Below are positions 48,537 through 57,627 of a stretch of DNA of 64,000 nt, in pieces (position 1 is the stretch's first letter; the number at the start of each line of letters is the position of its first letter). The stretch comes from Thalassorhabdus alkalitolerans (lineage in GTDB: Bacteria > Bacillota > Bacilli > Bacillales > Marinococcaceae), in NCBI RefSeq assembly GCF_042656585.1, contig NZ_JBHSPG010000009.1; one strand, 5' to 3'. The position numbers and the translations under genes were made by a program. The notes beneath the pieces are model-generated. The model worked only from the letters and a program-made list of their open reading frames with translations. It had not been told where the DNA came from and made no database searches.

Positions 48537-49112
48537 GTGGCAATAAAAGTTGGAATACTCGGAGGAACGTTTGATCCACCTCATCATGCTCACTTGATGA
48601 TAGCTCAGGAAGCTTTAACGGAATGCGGGCTCGACGAGGTTTGGTTTATACCAGTAAATGTACCTCCTCATAAACAGAGATCTTCGACGACGAGTAATCG
48701 TCAAAGAAAAGAAATGATTCAACTTGCTATTAATGATAATCCCTTCTTTAAACTGTCTACTATAGAACTTGAACGTAATGGTCCTTCCTATACAATAGAT
48801 ACAATTAAACAACTTAAGAAAGAAAACCCGTCTCATGAATATTATTTTATTATAGGGGGCGATATGGCAGAGCAGCTGGATACGTGGCATGAAATTAATG
48901 CTCTTAAGAAATTGGTCACTTTTACGGTAGCCGCCCGTCCGCCATATAAATCATCACCACCTTTTCAGGAAGGAATCTTAATAATGGAAGCCCCGCAGCT
49001 TGATGTTTCTTCCACTGATATTCGTTTGAGGGTTAAAATGGGAAAAAATATTCAATATTTAGTCCCTGATTCAGTGAGAGAATATATTAAAGAGAGGGGA
49101 TTATATGAATAG
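48537..49112 (+). CDS. nadD: Nicotinate-nucleotide adenylyltransferase
   Basis: Forms nicotinate adenine dinucleotide in NAD synthesis. It has the nucleotidyltransferase signature GGTFDPPHHAHL (GxFDPxHxxH) at the N-terminus and SSTDIR near the C-terminus. The length is 191 residues. The GTG start follows TAAGGAGTGA. It overlaps yqeK by 8 bases. Confidence 0.95.
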   Translation: MAIKVGILGGTFDPPHHAHLMIAQEALTECGLDEVWFIPVNVPPHKQRSSTTSNRQRKEMIQLAINDNPFFKLSTIELERNGPSYTIDTIKQLKKENPSHEYYFIIGGDMAEQLDTWHEINALKKLVTFTVAARPPYKSSPPFQEGILIMEAPQLDVSSTDIRLRVKMGKNIQYLVPDSVREYIKERGLYE

Positions 49113-49668
49113 AGCCACTGCTCTTGAAATTGTAAAGGAACAGTTGACAGGCGAACGTTACACGCATACATTAGGAGTTACAGAAACTGCCGTGGAGTTG
49201 GCGAAATTATACGGAGCAGACGTACAAAAAGCTGAGACAGCTGCTATTTTCCATGATTATGCGAAGTTTCGTTCAAAAAGTGAAATGCTTGATATCATTG
49301 AGGAGCAGAAAGTCAGCAAAGAATTCCCAAGGTATGGAGATGCTCTTCTTCATGCACCTGCTGGAGCGTTTTTAGTTGAAAAGGAAGCAGGAATTAAGGA
49401 TAAGGAAATACTTTCTGCTATATACTGGCATACTACCGGACAAGCGAGAATGACATTGCTGGAGAAGATTATTTTTATTGCCGACTATATCGAGCCTAAC
49501 CGTTCTTTTCCAGGCGTGGAAGAGGTCAGAAAAGAAGCATACCACAATCTGGACAGTGCAATTATTATGTCTCTTCGTAATACCATTCAATTTTTACTGC
49601 AAAAAGGCCAGCCTGTTTTTCCGGAAACACTGGCTGCATATAACGAACTGGTGTTAGAAAAAAAATAA
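49105..49668 (+). CDS. yqeK: HD-domain phosphohydrolase YqeK (diadenosine tetraphosphatase type)
   Basis: A metal-dependent HD hydrolase of 187 residues: HTLGVTETAVELA, the HD pair in IFHDYAKF, HAPAGAFLV, ILSAIYWHTTG and IFIADYIEPNR. Homologues split Ap4A symmetrically into two ADP. It always travels with nadD and rsfS in Firmicutes. Confidence 0.93.
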   Translation: MNRATALEIVKEQLTGERYTHTLGVTETAVELAKLYGADVQKAETAAIFHDYAKFRSKSEMLDIIEEQKVSKEFPRYGDALLHAPAGAFLVEKEAGIKDKEILSAIYWHTTGQARMTLLEKIIFIADYIEPNRSFPGVEEVRKEAYHNLDSAIIMSLRNTIQFLLQKGQPVFPETLAAYNELVLEKK

Positions 49669-49691
49669 AAATCGAAAGGTCAGGTGTTTAA

Positions 49692-50045
49692 ATGCAAGAT
49701 AATACTATTCTTCAAATGGCTGTGCAGGGAGCAGATGATAAAAAAGCTGAGGACATTGTAGCGCTAGATATGAAAGGAATTTCCCTAATCGCAGATTATT
49801 TTGTTATCTGTCATGGTAATTCCCATAAGCAGGTCCAGGCTATTGCTCACGAAATTAAGAAAGCAGCCCAGGAAGAAGGATATGAGGTAAAACGCCTTGA
49901 AGGGTATGAACAAGCGAAATGGGTATTAGTTGATCTTGGTGACGTAGTAGTGCATATCTTCCACAAAGATGACCGCCATTACTACAACCTTGAAAAACTC
50001 TGGGGAGATGCCCAATATGTAGAGCTTGAAAAGGTGTTAAATTAA
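49692..50045 (+). CDS. rsfS: Ribosome silencing factor RsfS
   Basis: Binds ribosomal protein L14 and blocks joining of the subunits when nutrients are low. The 117-residue DUF143 fold has VALDMKGISLIADYFVICHGNSHKQVQAIA and the typical ending WVLVDLGDVVVHIFHKDDRHYYNLEKLW. It is followed by a terminator. Confidence 0.95.
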   Translation: MQDNTILQMAVQGADDKKAEDIVALDMKGISLIADYFVICHGNSHKQVQAIAHEIKKAAQEEGYEVKRLEGYEQAKWVLVDLGDVVVHIFHKDDRHYYNLEKLWGDAQYVELEKVLN

Positions 50046-50050
50046 TATAC

Positions 50051-50086
50051 AAAACGCCGATCCTGAAGCGGGGTCGGCGTTTTTTT
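50051..50086 (+). terminator. Terminator after rsfS
   Basis: AACGCCGATCC/GGGTCGGCGTT-type stem followed by TTTTTT. It splits the yqeG-rsfS series from yqeM. Confidence 0.9.
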
Positions 50087-50165
50087 GACGACTGGGGTTC
50101 CTGCCTTTACAGACAAGGATAATTGTGTATAAGTAATATTTTATTAAAGTAAGGAGGAGACCAAA

Positions 50166-50918
50166 ATGAACGCCTATCAGGGCTTTGCTTATTATTATGA
50201 TGAATTAATGGAGGAGGCTCCTTATAAAGAATGGGTATTATGGATAGAAAAAACATTAACTGCAAATGAAGTGACAGCTCCTCATTTGTTAGATGTGGGC
50301 TGCGGTACAGGTACGATCATGGCTGATTTGATAAAAAAAGGATACCGAATAGATGGTGTTGATGCTTCAGAGGAAATGCTTGCAGTCGCTAACGAGAAAA
50401 TGCCAAAAGATCAGGGATCACGACTTTTTTGCCAGGATATGAGAGAACTCGAAGGGCTGGGAGTTTTTGATACTGTTATAGTAACGTGCGATTCCTTAAA
50501 TTACCTTTTAACAAAAAAGGATGTGGAAAAAGCTTTTGCTTCCTTTTATTCTCATTTAAAAACAGGAGGACTGTTATTATTTGACGTTCATTCTCTTTCG
50601 TACATGGAAGATGTACTGGCAGGATTTCAGTTTGCTGAATCGTTAGAAAATCGAAGCTGTATATGGAATTGTTATAATGGCGAGGACCCATACTCAGTGG
50701 AGCATGAACTGACATTTTTTATTAAAGAAGAAGACGGCAGATATAGAAGATTTGACGAATTTCACTATCAGCGAACCTTTTCTCAGCAGGAGTATGAAGA
50801 TATGCTCAGGGCTCAGGGATTTAAAAATGTAAGAGTTACTGCTGATTTTACGGACCAACCTCCTGGTCAAGGCAGTGACAGGATATTTTTTACTGCAATT
50901 AAAAAAGATTTACAATAA
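50166..50918 (+). CDS. yqeM: SAM-dependent methyltransferase YqeM
   Basis: A class I methyltransferase of 250 residues: the opening YQGFAYYYDELMEEAPYKEW, motif I LLDVGCGTGTI, DGVDASEEML, and a motif IV region VTCDSLNYL. The substrate is not known. AAGGAGGAG precedes the ATG. The following comER is convergent. Confidence 0.92.
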   Translation: MNAYQGFAYYYDELMEEAPYKEWVLWIEKTLTANEVTAPHLLDVGCGTGTIMADLIKKGYRIDGVDASEEMLAVANEKMPKDQGSRLFCQDMRELEGLGVFDTVIVTCDSLNYLLTKKDVEKAFASFYSHLKTGGLLLFDVHSLSYMEDVLAGFQFAESLENRSCIWNCYNGEDPYSVEHELTFFIKEEDGRYRRFDEFHYQRTFSQQEYEDMLRAQGFKNVRVTADFTDQPPGQGSDRIFFTAIKKDLQ

Positions 50919-50937
50919 TAAGACTTTTCAGTAAGAT

Positions 50938-50967
50938 AGAGACAGGCTCTTTAAGAGTCCTGTCTCT
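50938..50967. terminator. Bidirectional terminator between yqeM and comER
   Basis: AGAGACAGG/CCTGTCTCT stem; the comER stop codon lies in its loop. Confidence 0.75.
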
Positions 50968-51784
50968 TCGTAAATTTCTCAGCGAGCAGTTCTTTATCCT
51001 CGTAATACTTTTCATGTGTGGCCTTAAACAAATCTTCGAACATTCCCTCTGATTGTCTATGGAGAACTTTAAGTCCCTCACCAGTAATTCCCCCTGGAAC
51101 GTGGACCTTTTTCTGCAAGGAAGGAAGTGTATAAAATCCCTTTTCAAAAAGAGAGGATAACCCTTGGATCATTTCTGCAGTCAGGTACTCTGCATCCTTT
51201 CTCTCAATTTCCGTTTCACTCACCGCAGCATCTATAAAAGACTGAAGCAGATAGCTAAAGAAAGCAGGCCCGCAGCTTACTATGTCGCTTGCTACACGAG
51301 TTACTTTTTCTTCAATCTCGTAAGGGTGGCTGAATTCCGAAAACCAATTTGCGATCTTTTCTTTTTCGTGAGTTTCCCAGTTCGAACCGTAGGTCAACAA
51401 CAAGACGCCTTTACCAGCACGATTTGTTATGCTTGGTATAGATCTCATAACCTTACAGGGAAGCGATTGTTCCAGCTGACCGATTTCTACCGGACTTGTG
51501 ATTGATGAAACAATGTGATCTCTTGTTACGTAGGGAGCGATCTCCTGAAGAACATCTGGAAATTGTAAAGGTCTTACACAAACAAATAGTAAGTTGCTTT
51601 GCTTTACTACATCAGATATCTTCTTTTTCAGCTTTATGCCGGGATAAGCATCTGCCAGCTTTTTGGCTTTATCCAGCGTACGATTGGTAATAATCATTTC
51701 TTCCTTTTGAGCAGCTCCGCTTTCAACAATAGTTTCCACTAATATCCTTCCCATGTTTCCAGTCCCAATGACACCCACCTGCAT
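50951..51784 (-). CDS. comER: ComER, pyrroline-5-carboxylate reductase-like protein
   Basis: A 277-residue oxidoreductase of the ProC fold with the NAD(P)-binding start VGVIGTGNMGRILVETI. The C-terminal dimer domain has SCGPAFFSYLLQSFIDAA and VPGGITGEGLKVL (the P5CR signature in modified form). It is encoded opposite to the comE operon, as in B. subtilis, where it is not needed for DNA uptake. Its reaction is not established; a role in proline synthesis is possible. AAAGGAGG precedes the ATG. Confidence 0.9.
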   Translation of the reverse strand: MQVGVIGTGNMGRILVETIVESGAAQKEEMIITNRTLDKAKKLADAYPGIKLKKKISDVVKQSNLLFVCVRPLQFPDVLQEIAPYVTRDHIVSSITSPVEIGQLEQSLPCKVMRSIPSITNRAGKGVLLLTYGSNWETHEKEKIANWFSEFSHPYEIEEKVTRVASDIVSCGPAFFSYLLQSFIDAAVSETEIERKDAEYLTAEMIQGLSSLFEKGFYTLPSLQKKVHVPGGITGEGLKVLHRQSEGMFEDLFKATHEKYYEDKELLAEKFTKRQDS

Positions 51785-51871
51785 ACTATATGCCTCCTTT
51801 AAAGGCTCAGTATGACCCCATACTTTTCCCTTATTCTTTACTATCTCATCGATATGAGAAAGTGACTTTTT

Positions 51872-52132
51872 TTATGACTTTCGATTAATGTATGACTGAA
51901 TCATTTCTTTTGTCACGTTTTTTCGCTGAGGAAACCGGTAATGTGCCGCAATTTGATTCATTTCCTTTGTAATTTGGTTAATACGCTGTACTGAAATTTC
52001 TCCAGGGTCTTTTTTGGCCTGTGTCAGTGTTTCTTCAATTGCCTCTTCTCTACGCAGATCAAGTGCCAAAAATTCTTTTTCCTTTAGTAACCGTTTCTCT
52101 ATTTGTCCTGATATCGCTTGATGAACACTCAT
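51872..52132 (-). CDS. ypbS: YpbS-type (DUF2533) small protein
   Basis: An 86-residue helical, charged protein: MSVHQAISGQIEKRLLKEKEFLALDLRREEAIEE, then FPQRKNVTKEMIQSYI. This follows the DUF2533/YpbS plan as I remember it. The function is unknown. It is divergent from comEA across 41 bases, so the two promoters must overlap or be very close. In B. subtilis ypbS is elsewhere, so this is a local rearrangement. Confidence 0.65.
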   Translation of the reverse strand: MSVHQAISGQIEKRLLKEKEFLALDLRREEAIEETLTQAKKDPGEISVQRINQITKEMNQIAAHYRFPQRKNVTKEMIQSYINRKS

Positions 52133-52173
52133 GTTATATTCCTCCTATTTTCAATAAAGGCAGGTGTTTTGTT

Positions 52174-52785
52174 TTGCTGGAAAAGGTTAAATGGATAAGC
52201 TATATAGCCGGCGGGTGTATTTTAACCACACTTAGTGTACTTTGGTTTCTTCCTAATGACAATACGGAAGAGCTGCAATTTTCACATTGGAGCCAGGAAG
52301 AAGATATTTACTCAGATGAAGAGGTCAATAAAGAGGAACACATACAGGCTGACCCACTATGGATTAAAATAGACATAAAAGGAGAAGTAAAAGCATCAGG
52401 GGTGTATGAAATGGAGGAAGGAAAGAGAGTTATTGATGCGATTGAAAAAGCAGGGGGGTTAACAGATGAAGCAGATGAGAGACACGTGAATTTAGCAGAA
52501 ACATTACGGGATGAAATGGTGATCTATGTACCGAGGGAAGGGGAGCATGGTGAAGGAGAATATCATTTCGGGACTGACAACAGCGGTCCAACTAAAATCC
52601 GGGTGAATTACGCTGATGCTATGGAACTCGAAGCCATTCCCGGGATTGGTCCGGCTAAAGCTCAAGCGATTATTACCTATAGAGAGGATCATGGACGGTT
52701 TAGCGAAATTAATGATTTAGAAAAAGTAGGAGGAATTGGACCAAAGTCAATAGAACAAATGAAGGAGTATATTTCTGTAGATTAA
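52174..52785 (+). CDS. comEA: Competence DNA receptor ComEA
   Basis: A membrane-anchored receptor that binds double-stranded DNA for uptake. One N-terminal helix (about residues 7-23, ISYIAGGCILTTLSVLWFL), an acidic linker, and an SLBB domain (about 62-118, IDIKGEVKASGVYEM...VIDAIEKAGGL) are followed by paired helix-hairpin-helix motifs (IRVNYADAMELEAIPGIGPAKAQAIITYR; LEKVGGIGPKSIEQM). The start is the TTG at 52174, behind AGGCAGGTG. The open frame reaches further upstream through the divergent gene and is not the true start there. Confidence 0.93.
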   Translation: MLEKVKWISYIAGGCILTTLSVLWFLPNDNTEELQFSHWSQEEDIYSDEEVNKEEHIQADPLWIKIDIKGEVKASGVYEMEEGKRVIDAIEKAGGLTDEADERHVNLAETLRDEMVIYVPREGEHGEGEYHFGTDNSGPTKIRVNYADAMELEAIPGIGPAKAQAIITYREDHGRFSEINDLEKVGGIGPKSIEQMKEYISVD

Positions 52786-52820
52786 TAGAATTGCAGCTTG
52801 CTGCATGAGGAGGAGAAGTG

Positions 52821-54110
52821 GTGGAACGTAAGAATGAATGGAAATTAGAGACAATGGCCGTGCATAGCGGTCAGGAAGTTGACCCTGCTACTCAGGCAAG
52901 GGCAGTGCCCATTTATCAGACAACGTCATATGGTTTTAAAGACACTGACCATGCGGCTGATCTCTTTTCCTTATCTGAATTTGGGAACATATACACCCGA
53001 ATAATGAACCCTACCCAGGATGTGTTTGAAAAAAGAGTAGCTGAAATGGAAGGCGGTGTGGGAGCTTTGGCAACGGCAAGCGGAAGCTCAGCCATTCACC
53101 TTGCTATTTTAAATATATGTGAAAGCGGGGATGAAATTGTAGCTTCCAGCGGGCTTTATGGCGGTACTTATAATTTGTTTATGCACACTTTACCTAAGCT
53201 AGGGATTACGGTTCACCTTGTCGAAGGAAACAACCCAGGAGCCTATGAGGAAAAGATCAATGAAAGAACAAAACTTGTTTTTGGCGAAATGATAGGCAAC
53301 CCTAATGGTGATATTTTTGATATTGAACAAATAGCCGAGGTGGCACATAGTCACGGCATTCCTTTAATAATTGATGCTACGCTGGTTACGCCATATTTAT
53401 GCCGGCCCTTTGAGCATGGAGCAGATATCGTTGTCCACTCTGCAACCAAGTTTATTGGGGGTCATGGAACTTCTATTGGAGGAGTCATTGTAGACAGCGG
53501 CAAGTTTAATTGGAAGAATGGAAAGTTTCCCGGGCTGACCGAACCGGATCCAAGTTATCATGGAGTAGTCTATACAGAAGCAGTCGGTGACCTGGCATAT
53601 ATTATAAAAGCAAGAGTCCAATTGCTCAGAGACCTGGGTCCGGCTATTGCACCAATGAATTCCTTTTTATTACTTCAAGGGCTTGAAACTCTCCACCTTC
53701 GCATGGAGCGCCATTGTGAGAATGCCGTTAAGGTAGCACAATATTTAGAAGGCCATGAACTAGTGGACTGGGTGAATTATCCAGGCCTTGAATCTCATAG
53801 AACATATGAGCTTGGCAGGAAGTATTTACCTAAAGGGCAGGGGTCTATTTTGACCTTTGGAATACGAGGGGGGTTAAGAGAAGGCAAGAAACTGATTGAT
53901 TCTTTAATGCTTCATTCGCACGTTGCAAATGTGGGTGATGCTAAATCGCTTGTGATTCATCCTGCAAGCACCACTCACCAGCAATTAACCGAGGAGGCGC
54001 AAAAAGCTGCAGGTGTTACCCCTGATCTTATCCGTCTATCAGTGGGCATTGAGCACAGCAGCGACATTATCGCTGACCTTGATCAAGCCATAAAAAGAAG
54101 CCAGGAGTAA
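52821..54110 (+). CDS. metY: O-acetylhomoserine (thiol)-lyase / cysteine synthase-like enzyme
   Basis: A PLP enzyme of the Cys/Met metabolism family, 429 residues, which makes homocysteine from O-acetylhomoserine and sulfide. It has the opening LETMAVHSGQEVDPATQARAVPIYQTTSY, SGSSAIHLAI, the PLP lysine in VVHSATKFIGGHGTSIGGVIVD, and the C-terminal SLVIHPASTTHQQL...RLSVGIEH. GTG 52821 is preferred, because GAGGAGGAG leaves good spacing. The unusual point is its place: it sits between comEA and comEB, which are adjacent in B. subtilis. The junction carries the small hairpin GCAGC/GCTGC (52794-52805). Confidence 0.93.
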   Translation: MERKNEWKLETMAVHSGQEVDPATQARAVPIYQTTSYGFKDTDHAADLFSLSEFGNIYTRIMNPTQDVFEKRVAEMEGGVGALATASGSSAIHLAILNICESGDEIVASSGLYGGTYNLFMHTLPKLGITVHLVEGNNPGAYEEKINERTKLVFGEMIGNPNGDIFDIEQIAEVAHSHGIPLIIDATLVTPYLCRPFEHGADIVVHSATKFIGGHGTSIGGVIVDSGKFNWKNGKFPGLTEPDPSYHGVVYTEAVGDLAYIIKARVQLLRDLGPAIAPMNSFLLLQGLETLHLRMERHCENAVKVAQYLEGHELVDWVNYPGLESHRTYELGRKYLPKGQGSILTFGIRGGLREGKKLIDSLMLHSHVANVGDAKSLVIHPASTTHQQLTEEAQKAAGVTPDLIRLSVGIEHSSDIIADLDQAIKRSQE

Positions 54111-54181
54111 AGAAAGCTTTGACGGCTGGTCGTTCCTGCTCTACACTATTATCTGAAATAGATTGTGTAGGAGTGAAAAGC

Positions 54182-54748
54182 ATGGAGAGAATCTCCTGGG
54201 ATCAATATTATATGGCGCAAAGTCATTTACTGGCTTTACGGAGTACGTGTACGAGATTGATGGTAGGGGCCACGATTGTCAGAGATAAAAGGATTATTGC
54301 AGGGGGCTATAATGGGTCAATTTCCGGCGGAGATCACTGTCTGGATGAAGGCTGTTATGTCGTGGATGGCCACTGTATTCGTACGATCCACGCTGAGATG
54401 AATGCTCTTTTACAATGCGCCAAGTTTGGGGTGGCTACAGAGGGAGCGGAACTTTATGTCACTCATTTTCCGTGCGTTCATTGTGCCAAAGCAATTATCC
54501 AAAGCGGAATAAAAAAAGTCATTTATGCTACGGACTACAAAAATCACCCGTATGCACAGGATATCCTTCAAAAAGCCGGTGTGAGTGTCATGCAGGAAGA
54601 ACTTGAAGATACAGTTCTGGACTATAATAAAAGTGAAAAACTTTCCTTTACCGCAGACCTGCTCAAGAAATTAGAAAAAGCCGGTGTAGATTCCGTTGAA
54701 ATGAAGGATTTGCATGAAAGAGCAAACCAGTTATTCACATCCTCTTGA
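54182..54748 (+). CDS. comEB: ComEB, dCMP deaminase-family protein
   Basis: A zinc-dependent deaminase of 188 residues: MERISWDQYYMAQSHLLALRSTCTR, the catalytic HAE in IHAEMNALLQCAKFG and the zinc PCxxC in FPCVHCAKAII. dCMP deaminase feeds dUMP to thymidylate synthesis; in the comE operon it has also been linked to placing competence proteins at the pole. TAGGAGTG precedes the ATG at 54182. Its stop overlaps the comEC open frame. Confidence 0.93.
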   Translation: MERISWDQYYMAQSHLLALRSTCTRLMVGATIVRDKRIIAGGYNGSISGGDHCLDEGCYVVDGHCIRTIHAEMNALLQCAKFGVATEGAELYVTHFPCVHCAKAIIQSGIKKVIYATDYKNHPYAQDILQKAGVSVMQEELEDTVLDYNKSEKLSFTADLLKKLEKAGVDSVEMKDLHERANQLFTSS

Positions 54749-54768
54749 GAAAAGCAGGTGATGAATGG

Positions 54769-57102
54769 GTGAAAGGCAAGGTTTACTTGCTGGCGCTGGC
54801 AGCATGCCTTGGCACAGCTGCAGCGATGGAAGCTTCGGCAAAGGCGGGAGGAGGAGCACTGTTCCTTCTTCTTGTCCTTTGCTTTCTTAAAAGAGAAAAA
54901 CATAGCGTTTATCTTTTTATTGTTTGTATATTTCTTATATCCCTCTTTAGAGGGATTGCTGCAGACAGCAATAACGTAACTTCTCTTTCTCCTGAAACCT
55001 CCTTTGTTGAAGGAAAGATTATGGCAGGTCCTGATATAGATGGTAACCTGTTGACGATGACCCTCTCTCTTCCTCATAAAGAAATCCTTCCTGTAAGCTA
55101 TATTATTTCTTCCCCAGAAGAAAAAGAAGAACTGCAAACTCTTGCGCCGGGACTTCACTGCCGGCTGCCTGGTTCACTATCTCCTCCTTCAAAACCTTCC
55201 AATTTCGGAGCCTTTGATTATCAGCAATATCTGTACAGGCAATCTGCACATTGGGTGTTTACACCGGAGCATTTAACAGCATCCCACTGTCTTTCAAAGA
55301 GTACTGATATGAAGGACAGACTGAAAGTATGGAGGCACGAGGGCATTCACTGGATTGAAAACGTCTTTCCTGAGGACGTACAAGGACTAATAGCAGCACT
55401 CATTTTTGGAGAACGAACCCTATTGGAACCTGACCTTCTTTCATCTTATCAAAAATTGGGACTTGTACACCTGCTCGCAGTATCAGGCCTTCATGTTGGT
55501 ATTATTACTGGAACTTTGTTCTACATATTCATTCGTCTGGGAATCACACGGGAACGGACGTACAGTCTTCTAATTGCGTTTCACCCGGCCTACATTATTT
55601 TAGCAGGCGGTGCTCCTTCAGTGATAAGAGCTTCCATGATGACTTTACTTGTGTTGATATGTTTAAAATTGAAGCTTCCCATTTCACCTATAGATGCAAT
55701 AGCCTGGGTATTTATTTTTTTATTGTGGCACACCCCTTATTATCTCTTTCATATTGGCTTTCAGCTGTCTTTTCTAGTGAGCTTTTCCCTGCTTGTCTCA
55801 AGTCATAAAATTTTTTCAAACCTAAAGGGAGCGGCTTTTCAACTTTGCTTTGCCAGCCTTATCGCCCAGCTCTCCTCTTTTCCTTTACTGGTTCTCCATT
55901 TTTACTCGGTTTCTTTCCTCAGCTATCCGCTTAATTTGTTTTTTATACCGTTTATCTCTCTTTTCGTTCTTCCAGGTTCCTTTATTTTATTTTTCCTTTC
56001 TCTTTGGTTTCCTCCAGCATACAACCTCTTTATTATTCCTTTTACTTCCATTGTTACGTTATCACACGAGGTGCTGCATAAGGCAGCAAGTATTCCAGAG
56101 GCCCAAGCTGTGTTTGGCAAGCCCTCCTCGGTCATAATAGGGTTATTTATAATAACCACTTATATCCTGTTTCTATCTTTTGAAAAGAAAAAAAGAGCAA
56201 TTGTTGCTGCTTCTTCACTCTGGGTAATGGCTGCAGGTATTCAGCTGGCTGTTCCCTACCTTGATAAAAATGGATATGTAACGCTGCTTGATGTGGGACA
56301 GGGAGACAGTATTCTAATTGAGCTTCCATTCAGAGAAGGTGTGTATTTAATTGATGCGGGCGGTCACATAGCTTTTGAAAGAGAAGAGTGGCAGGTGCGG
56401 TCGTCAGTTTATGATCCAGGTGCCAGGGTGGTGGTTCCCTATTTGCAGCAAAGAGGAATTAAGCAAATTGACAAAATGATCGTCTCTCACGGACATTGGG
56501 ATCATTACGGCGGAATGTTTGCTGTGATGAAAGAAACAAAAGTAAAAAGCGTGTTATATGGAAATGTTCCTCTTGAAGGAGAGGGAGAAAGAGAGTTGTT
56601 TACCGCAATGAGCGAACGGAAAATACCTGTATACGCTGTATCAGAAGGTGACAGGTGGAGTGCATCGGGAGTTGATTTTCTTGTTTTATCGCCAAAAGGA
56701 AATGAAAGCAGTGTAAATAACCGATCCATTGTTTTATGGATGAAAACAAAAGGAGAGAATTGGCTGTTCACGGGTGATATGGAAGGAGAAAGTGAAAAGC
56801 GTTTTATAGAAGAGCATGCAGACGTAAGGGCTGATATCTTAAAAGTTGCACATCACGGCAGTCAAACGTCGACTTCGCCAGAATTTATAAAACAAATTCA
56901 GCCGAAAGCAGCTCTGATTCCAGCGGGGAGATGCAACCGATTTGGGCATCCCCATTCCTCTGTCCTTGAATCATTGGAACAAGAGGATGTCATGGTTTTT
57001 CGCACCGATGTTCATGGCTCGGTAAGATTTACATTTACGGAAATGGGCGTGAAAGGATGGGAGGTAATGAGGTCAGAAGAAGGGGAAGTGAGCTGTTCAT
57101 AA
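54769..57102 (+). CDS. comEC: ComEC/Rec2 competence DNA-uptake channel protein
   Basis: Carries single-stranded DNA across the membrane during transformation. An N-terminal DUF4131 domain (about residues 20-190) is followed by the Competence domain with about seven helices (about 200-480, QGLIAALIFGERTLLEPD, LVHLLAVSGLHVGI). A C-terminal metallo-beta-lactamase-type domain (about 510-770) has VGQGDSILIEL, VSHGHWDHYGG and VAHHGSQTSTSPEF. The length of 777 residues matches B. subtilis. GTG 54769 is chosen because of the AGGTGATG site; a TTG at 54745 overlapping the comEB stop is the alternative. Confidence 0.93.
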   Translation: MKGKVYLLALAACLGTAAAMEASAKAGGGALFLLLVLCFLKREKHSVYLFIVCIFLISLFRGIAADSNNVTSLSPETSFVEGKIMAGPDIDGNLLTMTLSLPHKEILPVSYIISSPEEKEELQTLAPGLHCRLPGSLSPPSKPSNFGAFDYQQYLYRQSAHWVFTPEHLTASHCLSKSTDMKDRLKVWRHEGIHWIENVFPEDVQGLIAALIFGERTLLEPDLLSSYQKLGLVHLLAVSGLHVGIITGTLFYIFIRLGITRERTYSLLIAFHPAYIILAGGAPSVIRASMMTLLVLICLKLKLPISPIDAIAWVFIFLLWHTPYYLFHIGFQLSFLVSFSLLVSSHKIFSNLKGAAFQLCFASLIAQLSSFPLLVLHFYSVSFLSYPLNLFFIPFISLFVLPGSFILFFLSLWFPPAYNLFIIPFTSIVTLSHEVLHKAASIPEAQAVFGKPSSVIIGLFIITTYILFLSFEKKKRAIVAASSLWVMAAGIQLAVPYLDKNGYVTLLDVGQGDSILIELPFREGVYLIDAGGHIAFEREEWQVRSSVYDPGARVVVPYLQQRGIKQIDKMIVSHGHWDHYGGMFAVMKETKVKSVLYGNVPLEGEGERELFTAMSERKIPVYAVSEGDRWSASGVDFLVLSPKGNESSVNNRSIVLWMKTKGENWLFTGDMEGESEKRFIEEHADVRADILKVAHHGSQTSTSPEFIKQIQPKAALIPAGRCNRFGHPHSSVLESLEQEDVMVFRTDVHGSVRFTFTEMGVKGWEVMRSEEGEVSCS

Positions 57103-57107
57103 CATAC

Positions 57108-57137
57108 AAAAGGACTGTCCCGGTGACAGTCCTTTTA
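57108..57137. terminator. Bidirectional terminator between comEC and yqzM
   Basis: A perfect AAAAGGACTGTC/GACAGTCCTTTT stem with loop CCGGT. Confidence 0.9.
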
Positions 57138-57141
57138 TGCC

Positions 57142-57279
57142 TTACAGGTTGCCAACCACTTCAACGACCGTGGCCACAACAAAGATAAGGGTAAAAAATA
57201 CAAATGAAACAATAAATCCAACAGCTGAATCAATAGCGTCATTCCGCTTACTTTGAACATCTTTTTCAAAATGATTCAT
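57142..57279 (-). CDS. yqzM: YqzM-type small membrane protein
   Basis: A 45-residue protein: MNHFEKDVQSKRNDAIDSAVG followed by one hydrophobic helix (FIVSFVFFTLIFVVATVVEVVG). The FEKNVQSKRNDAIDS opening and the place after comEC match B. subtilis YqzM. GAGGAGGG precedes the ATG. The function is unknown. Confidence 0.85.
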   Translation of the reverse strand: MNHFEKDVQSKRNDAIDSAVGFIVSFVFFTLIFVVATVVEVVGNL

Positions 57280-57502
57280 ATTTAATCCCTCCTCGTACAC
57301 ATTTTAGTATAAGCGAAGCTATTTTAAAAATCCATAACGTTCACTAAATTCACAAACAGAATTTCCCTCATTGAAAACTCCAGACAAGTCTGATTGAAGA
57401 ATATAACACAGGAAGGAGTGTATTCCCCTGATTGTAAAGAGTTGTCACCTATAGTTTGCTGCCGCATAGGATACCATAAGAGAGAAAGAAAGAACGCTCA
57501 AC

Positions 57503-57627
57503 CGTTAAGAAAGAGGGTTCCTAGGTCTTTTTCTTAACGTTTATCATAAATGGAAAGTGCCGCCTTTCCGTGCTGGTACTTTCCTTTTACTTACTGAATG
57601 GGACTCCTCCTGAGAAAGGTGGAGTCC
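57503..57627 (+). other. Three consecutive hairpins in the gap before holA
   Basis: Hairpin 1 (57503-57539): CGTTAAGAAAGAG with CTTTTTCTTAACG. Hairpin 2 (57552-57584): GGAAAGTGCC with GGTACTTTCC, then TTTT. Hairpin 3 (57601-57627): GGACTCCTCC with GGTGGAGTCC, then TTTAAG. Hairpins 2 and 3 resemble terminators, yet no gene precedes them on the plus strand. The rest of the 57280-57747 gap shows no gene. Confidence 0.5.

Noticed and set aside
52786..52820. SAM or T-box riboswitch in front of the metY gene
   Set aside because: Only 35 bases separate it from comEA, too short for either; there is just a 5-bp hairpin.
57549..57596. 15-codon leader peptide frame with one Trp before holA
   Set aside because: No ribosome site, and the frame lies inside hairpin 2; no regulated gene follows nearby.
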